A stretch of DNA of 6,060 nucleotides from the NCBI GenBank assembly GCA_964446745.1, contig CAYURR010000177.1, positions 1 to 6,060 on the forward strand, written 5' to 3'. The translations under genes were made by a program, and so were the position numbers. Shown in pieces: positions 5,011-6,060 of this stretch (within the stretch, counting starts at the first letter, position 1; every line of letters starts with the position of its first letter). The notes beneath the pieces are model-generated. The model was not told the DNA's origin, did no database searches, and worked only from the letters and a program-made list of their open reading frames with translations. This stretch comes from CAYURR01 sp964446745 (lineage in GTDB: Bacteria; Bacillota; Clostridia; Lachnospirales; WQUN01).

Positions 5011-6060
5011 AAGTGCATTTATTTGTGCTTGTGTTTGTAGTATCCATGCTCACAAGCTGTGCAGCATTTCAACAGAAAGGGGGTAGTATCGATATGCTCG
5101 ATACCTCTGCCATCACTTACACAAACCCCATGGATATAAAGTATATTGGTGATCCATATGTGTTTCGCCACGAGGGGATGTATTACTGCATACCCACCTC
5201 AGCCGCCAATGGTTACAAGCTTTGGAAAAGCCCTGACCTAATAAATTGGGAACTGGACGGCATGAGTTATAAACGCAAAGGGGACTCCTGGTCGATTTCA
5301 GACTATTGGGCACCCGAGGTTATATATCACAATGAACAATTCCATATGTTCTATACCGCGCGTTCGATGTCCCAAAAACGCTTGCTAATAGGCCACGCTG
5401 TATCAGACCAGCCCGGCGGACCATATATTGACGTTGTAAATGAGCCGTTTTTTGATCCGGGTTATGCGGTGATCGACGCCAGTGTTTTCATTGACGATGA
5501 CGGCGCAGCCTATATGTACTACGCACGAGATTGCAGTGAAAACATAGTAAACGGCTCCCACGTCAGCCAGGTATATGTCGTAGGCTTAAACGATGATCTG
5601 TCAGCAGCAGTTGGCGAGCCCACTCTATTGCTGACACCGGATCAGCCATGGGAAAAGATCAACGGCAACGCATGGCAATGGAACGAAGGCCCCATAATAT
5701 TGAAACGATTTGGTAAATATTACCTATTCTATTCGGCCAACTGCTTTGACAAAGCCGCGTACGGCGTAGGTTATGCGGTGTCCGACAGCCCAACAGGGCC
5801 CTTTGAAAAGCATAGTACACCTATACTGTGGTACACACAGGATAAAAAGGATGCCGACGGCTTCCCATATATTTCCGGGCCCGGTCATAATTCTTTCGCG
5901 TACTCACCGGATGACAGAGAGCTGTTTATTGTCTACCATACACATATGAATACACAAAAACCCAGCGGCGACAGGCAGACTGCCATAGACCGCATTCTAT
6001 TCAACGAAGACGGTACCGTACGTGTGATCGGCCCCGGTATAGCGCCAACACTTACACCGT
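5007..6060 (+). CDS. GH43-family glycoside hydrolase lipoprotein (3' end outside window)
   Basis: The frame is open from ATG 5007 to the window edge (351 codons, no stop). Residues 1-18 make a short lipoprotein signal: MK, a hydrophobic core, then L15-T16-S17-C18. A five-bladed beta-propeller of glycoside hydrolase family 43 follows. The three expected acidic residues sit in classic contexts: D49 in GDPY (base), D157 in VIDASVF (pKa modulator) and E227 in WNEGP (acid). W101-A-P-E and GPGHNSF (H294) are further family marks. Such enzymes remove arabinose or xylose units from plant polysaccharides by inversion; the subfamily and substrate cannot be set by eye. The ATG overlaps the permease stop by 4 bases, implying translational coupling; AAAAGG abuts the ATG with no spacer, so GTG 5013 is an alternative start, though it loses the N-terminal lysine. 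An internal ATG 5094 has a better-spaced AAAGGGGGT. Position in the operon suggests it generates or trims the imported sugar. Confidence 0.9.
   Translation, partial: MKVHLFVLVFVVSMLTSCAAFQQKGGSIDMLDTSAITYTNPMDIKYIGDPYVFRHEGMYYCIPTSAANGYKLWKSPDLINWELDGMSYKRKGDSWSISDYWAPEVIYHNEQFHMFYTARSMSQKRLLIGHAVSDQPGGPYIDVVNEPFFDPGYAVIDASVFIDDDGAAYMYYARDCSENIVNGSHVSQVYVVGLNDDLSAAVGEPTLLLTPDQPWEKINGNAWQWNEGPIILKRFGKYYLFYSANCFDKAAYGVGYAVSDSPTGPFEKHSTPILWYTQDKKDADGFPYISGPGHNSFAYSPDDRELFIVYHTHMNTQKPSGDRQTAIDRILFNEDGTVRVIGPGIAPTLTP

Noticed and set aside
5113..5313. Minus-strand ORF within the GH43 gene
   Set aside because: It is fully contained opposite a frame with all GH43 catalytic motifs, with no independent signals.
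5007..6060. Whether the GH43 gene is a truncated pseudogene
   Set aside because: There is no stop or frameshift up to the last base and all catalytic motifs are in one frame. The missing end is only the window edge.
1..6060. CRISPR array, insertion sequence, tRNA/rRNA or attachment site
   Set aside because: No regularly spaced direct repeats, transposase frames, terminal inverted repeats of IS type or tRNA-like cloverleaf were seen. All repeats found are terminator stems, a short operator-like repeat or linker codon repeats.

Overview
The window looks like chromosomal DNA of a low-to-moderate GC Bacillota, most likely a clostridial anaerobe. The grounds are strong AGGAGG-type ribosome sites, GTG and TTG starts, lipoprotein signal peptides, U-tailed hairpin terminators, and an LplABC-type oligosaccharide importer next to a lipoprotein glycosidase. 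Genus cannot be fixed from the sequence.

Layout. Bases 1-207 hold the last 68 codons of a NhaP/CPA1-type cation:proton antiporter. It converges on a minus-strand gene (257-817) for a small polytopic membrane protein with NapH/YccM-like iron-sulfur cysteine motifs. The two share a bidirectional terminator whose inverted repeat reaches into both coding ends. A 178-base divergent intergenic region follows, with a plausible promoter on each strand. It leads rightward into a 57-codon glycine-rich ORF (996-1169) with a near-consensus Shine-Dalgarno and a perfect 18-bp-stem terminator (1181-1223). This small gene matches no family I recognise.

From about 1390 to the right edge runs one carbohydrate-uptake operon: an extracellular solute-binding lipoprotein (1393-3120), an LplB-type permease (TTG start, 3190-4104), an LplC/YtcP-type permease (4117-5010), and a GH43 glycosidase lipoprotein (5007 to beyond 6060) that overlaps the second permease by 4 bases. 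An intercistronic hairpin after the binding-protein gene probably allows more binding protein than permease. No ATPase gene is visible; such importers commonly use a shared MsmX/MsmK-type ATPase encoded elsewhere.

Working model: the surface-anchored GH43 enzyme trims arabinose- or xylose-containing oligosaccharides, the tethered binding protein captures the products, and the two permeases import them. The sugar is inferred, not shown. The gene-level content is mostly ordinary. The least explained element is the small glycine-rich peptide gene opposite the iron-sulfur membrane protein.
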